Assembly: GCA_023212725.1 (NCBI GenBank)
Contig: JALBYF010000100.1
Location: 1 to 43,707 of the forward strand
Length of the DNA stretch: 43,707 nt
Origin: Tranzscheliella williamsii
Taxonomy: Eukaryota > Basidiomycota > Ustilaginomycetes > Ustilaginales > Ustilaginaceae
Direction: 5' to 3'
Shown here one piece after another: positions 43,672-43,707 of the stretch. The notes under the pieces were generated by a model, which worked only from the letters and a program-made list of their open reading frames with translations, ran no database searches and was not told the origin of the DNA. A program made the position numbers and the translations under genes. How positions within the stretch are numbered: the stretch's first letter is position 1; every line of letters begins with the position of its first letter.

Positions 43672-43707
43672 TTATTTTCGTGCTGCTTTCTCTTTTAAAA
43701 TTGGTTA
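43672..43707. repeat. Terminal 36-bp direct repeat, right copy
   Basis: Perfect copy of 42-77. It reaches the last base of the window and supports circular closure between trnV and cox2. Confidence 0.85.

Overview
The window is essentially a complete mitochondrial genome of an early-diverging (zygomycete-type) fungus, about 43.7 kb and AT-rich. It carries the standard fungal respiratory set (nad1-6, nad4L, cob, cox1-3, atp6, atp8, atp9), rps3, both rRNAs, 23 tRNAs that I can fold, and a good candidate for the mitochondrial RNase P RNA (rnpB). Several traits together are those described for Mortierella/Rhizopus-like mitochondria: rnpB plus rps3, GC-rich double-hairpin insertions, a C-rich motif (CCCCT) a short way behind nearly every gene, trnW with anticodon CCA, and homing-endonuclease genes lying between partially duplicated gene ends. 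I infer Mortierellomycota/Mucoromycota s.l.; the sequence alone does not fix the genus. A 36-bp perfect direct repeat (42-77 and 43672-43707) suggests a circular map with terminal redundancy, apart from 41 unexplained leading bases.

Layout. + strand: cox2, nad1, mobile GIY-YIG insertion, trnA, trnF, trnY, cox3, trnI, cob (2 introns), rns, trnD, nad4L-nad5 (1-nt overlap; nad5 carries a ~500-residue foreign C-terminal fusion), trnH, rnpB, trnM. Mostly - strand from 18.6 to 22.3 kb: trnR, trnL, broken GIY-YIG insertion, atp9 (1 intron), trnW, trnC, nad6 (bracketed by a perfect 52-bp inverted repeat). + strand again: rnl (a group II intron and an omega-type group I intron), trnP, a decayed GIY-YIG gene, trnN, rps3, trnG, nad2-nad3 (1-nt overlap), nad4, trnM, trnE, trnT, trnQ, trnK(-), trnS, cox1 (3 introns), atp8, atp6, trnV.

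Most striking is a repeated invasion pattern at gene 3' ends. Behind nad1 and behind atp9 there is a GIY-YIG endonuclease gene followed by a second, displaced copy of the host gene's own C-terminal coding end. In nad5 the same arrangement holds, but the cargo is not an endonuclease: it is a multi-pass membrane protein of unknown function fused in frame to nad5. A second member of that unknown protein family (shared P-V/L-Y-C motif after a membrane segment, closing Y-I-P-x-D motif) occupies cox1 intron 2. Small palindromic elements of at least three families are scattered through the genome. One has recoded the end of cob and one has broken the endonuclease in cob intron 2.

The core proteins make up complexes I, III, IV and V of the inner membrane. 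rns, rnl, rps3 and the tRNAs supply translation, and rnpB supplies tRNA 5' processing. Core genes use TGG for Trp and, as far as I read, CTN but not TTA for Leu, in keeping with trnW(CCA) and the apparent lack of trnL(UAA). In-frame TGA at Trp positions appears only in mobile or displaced sequence.
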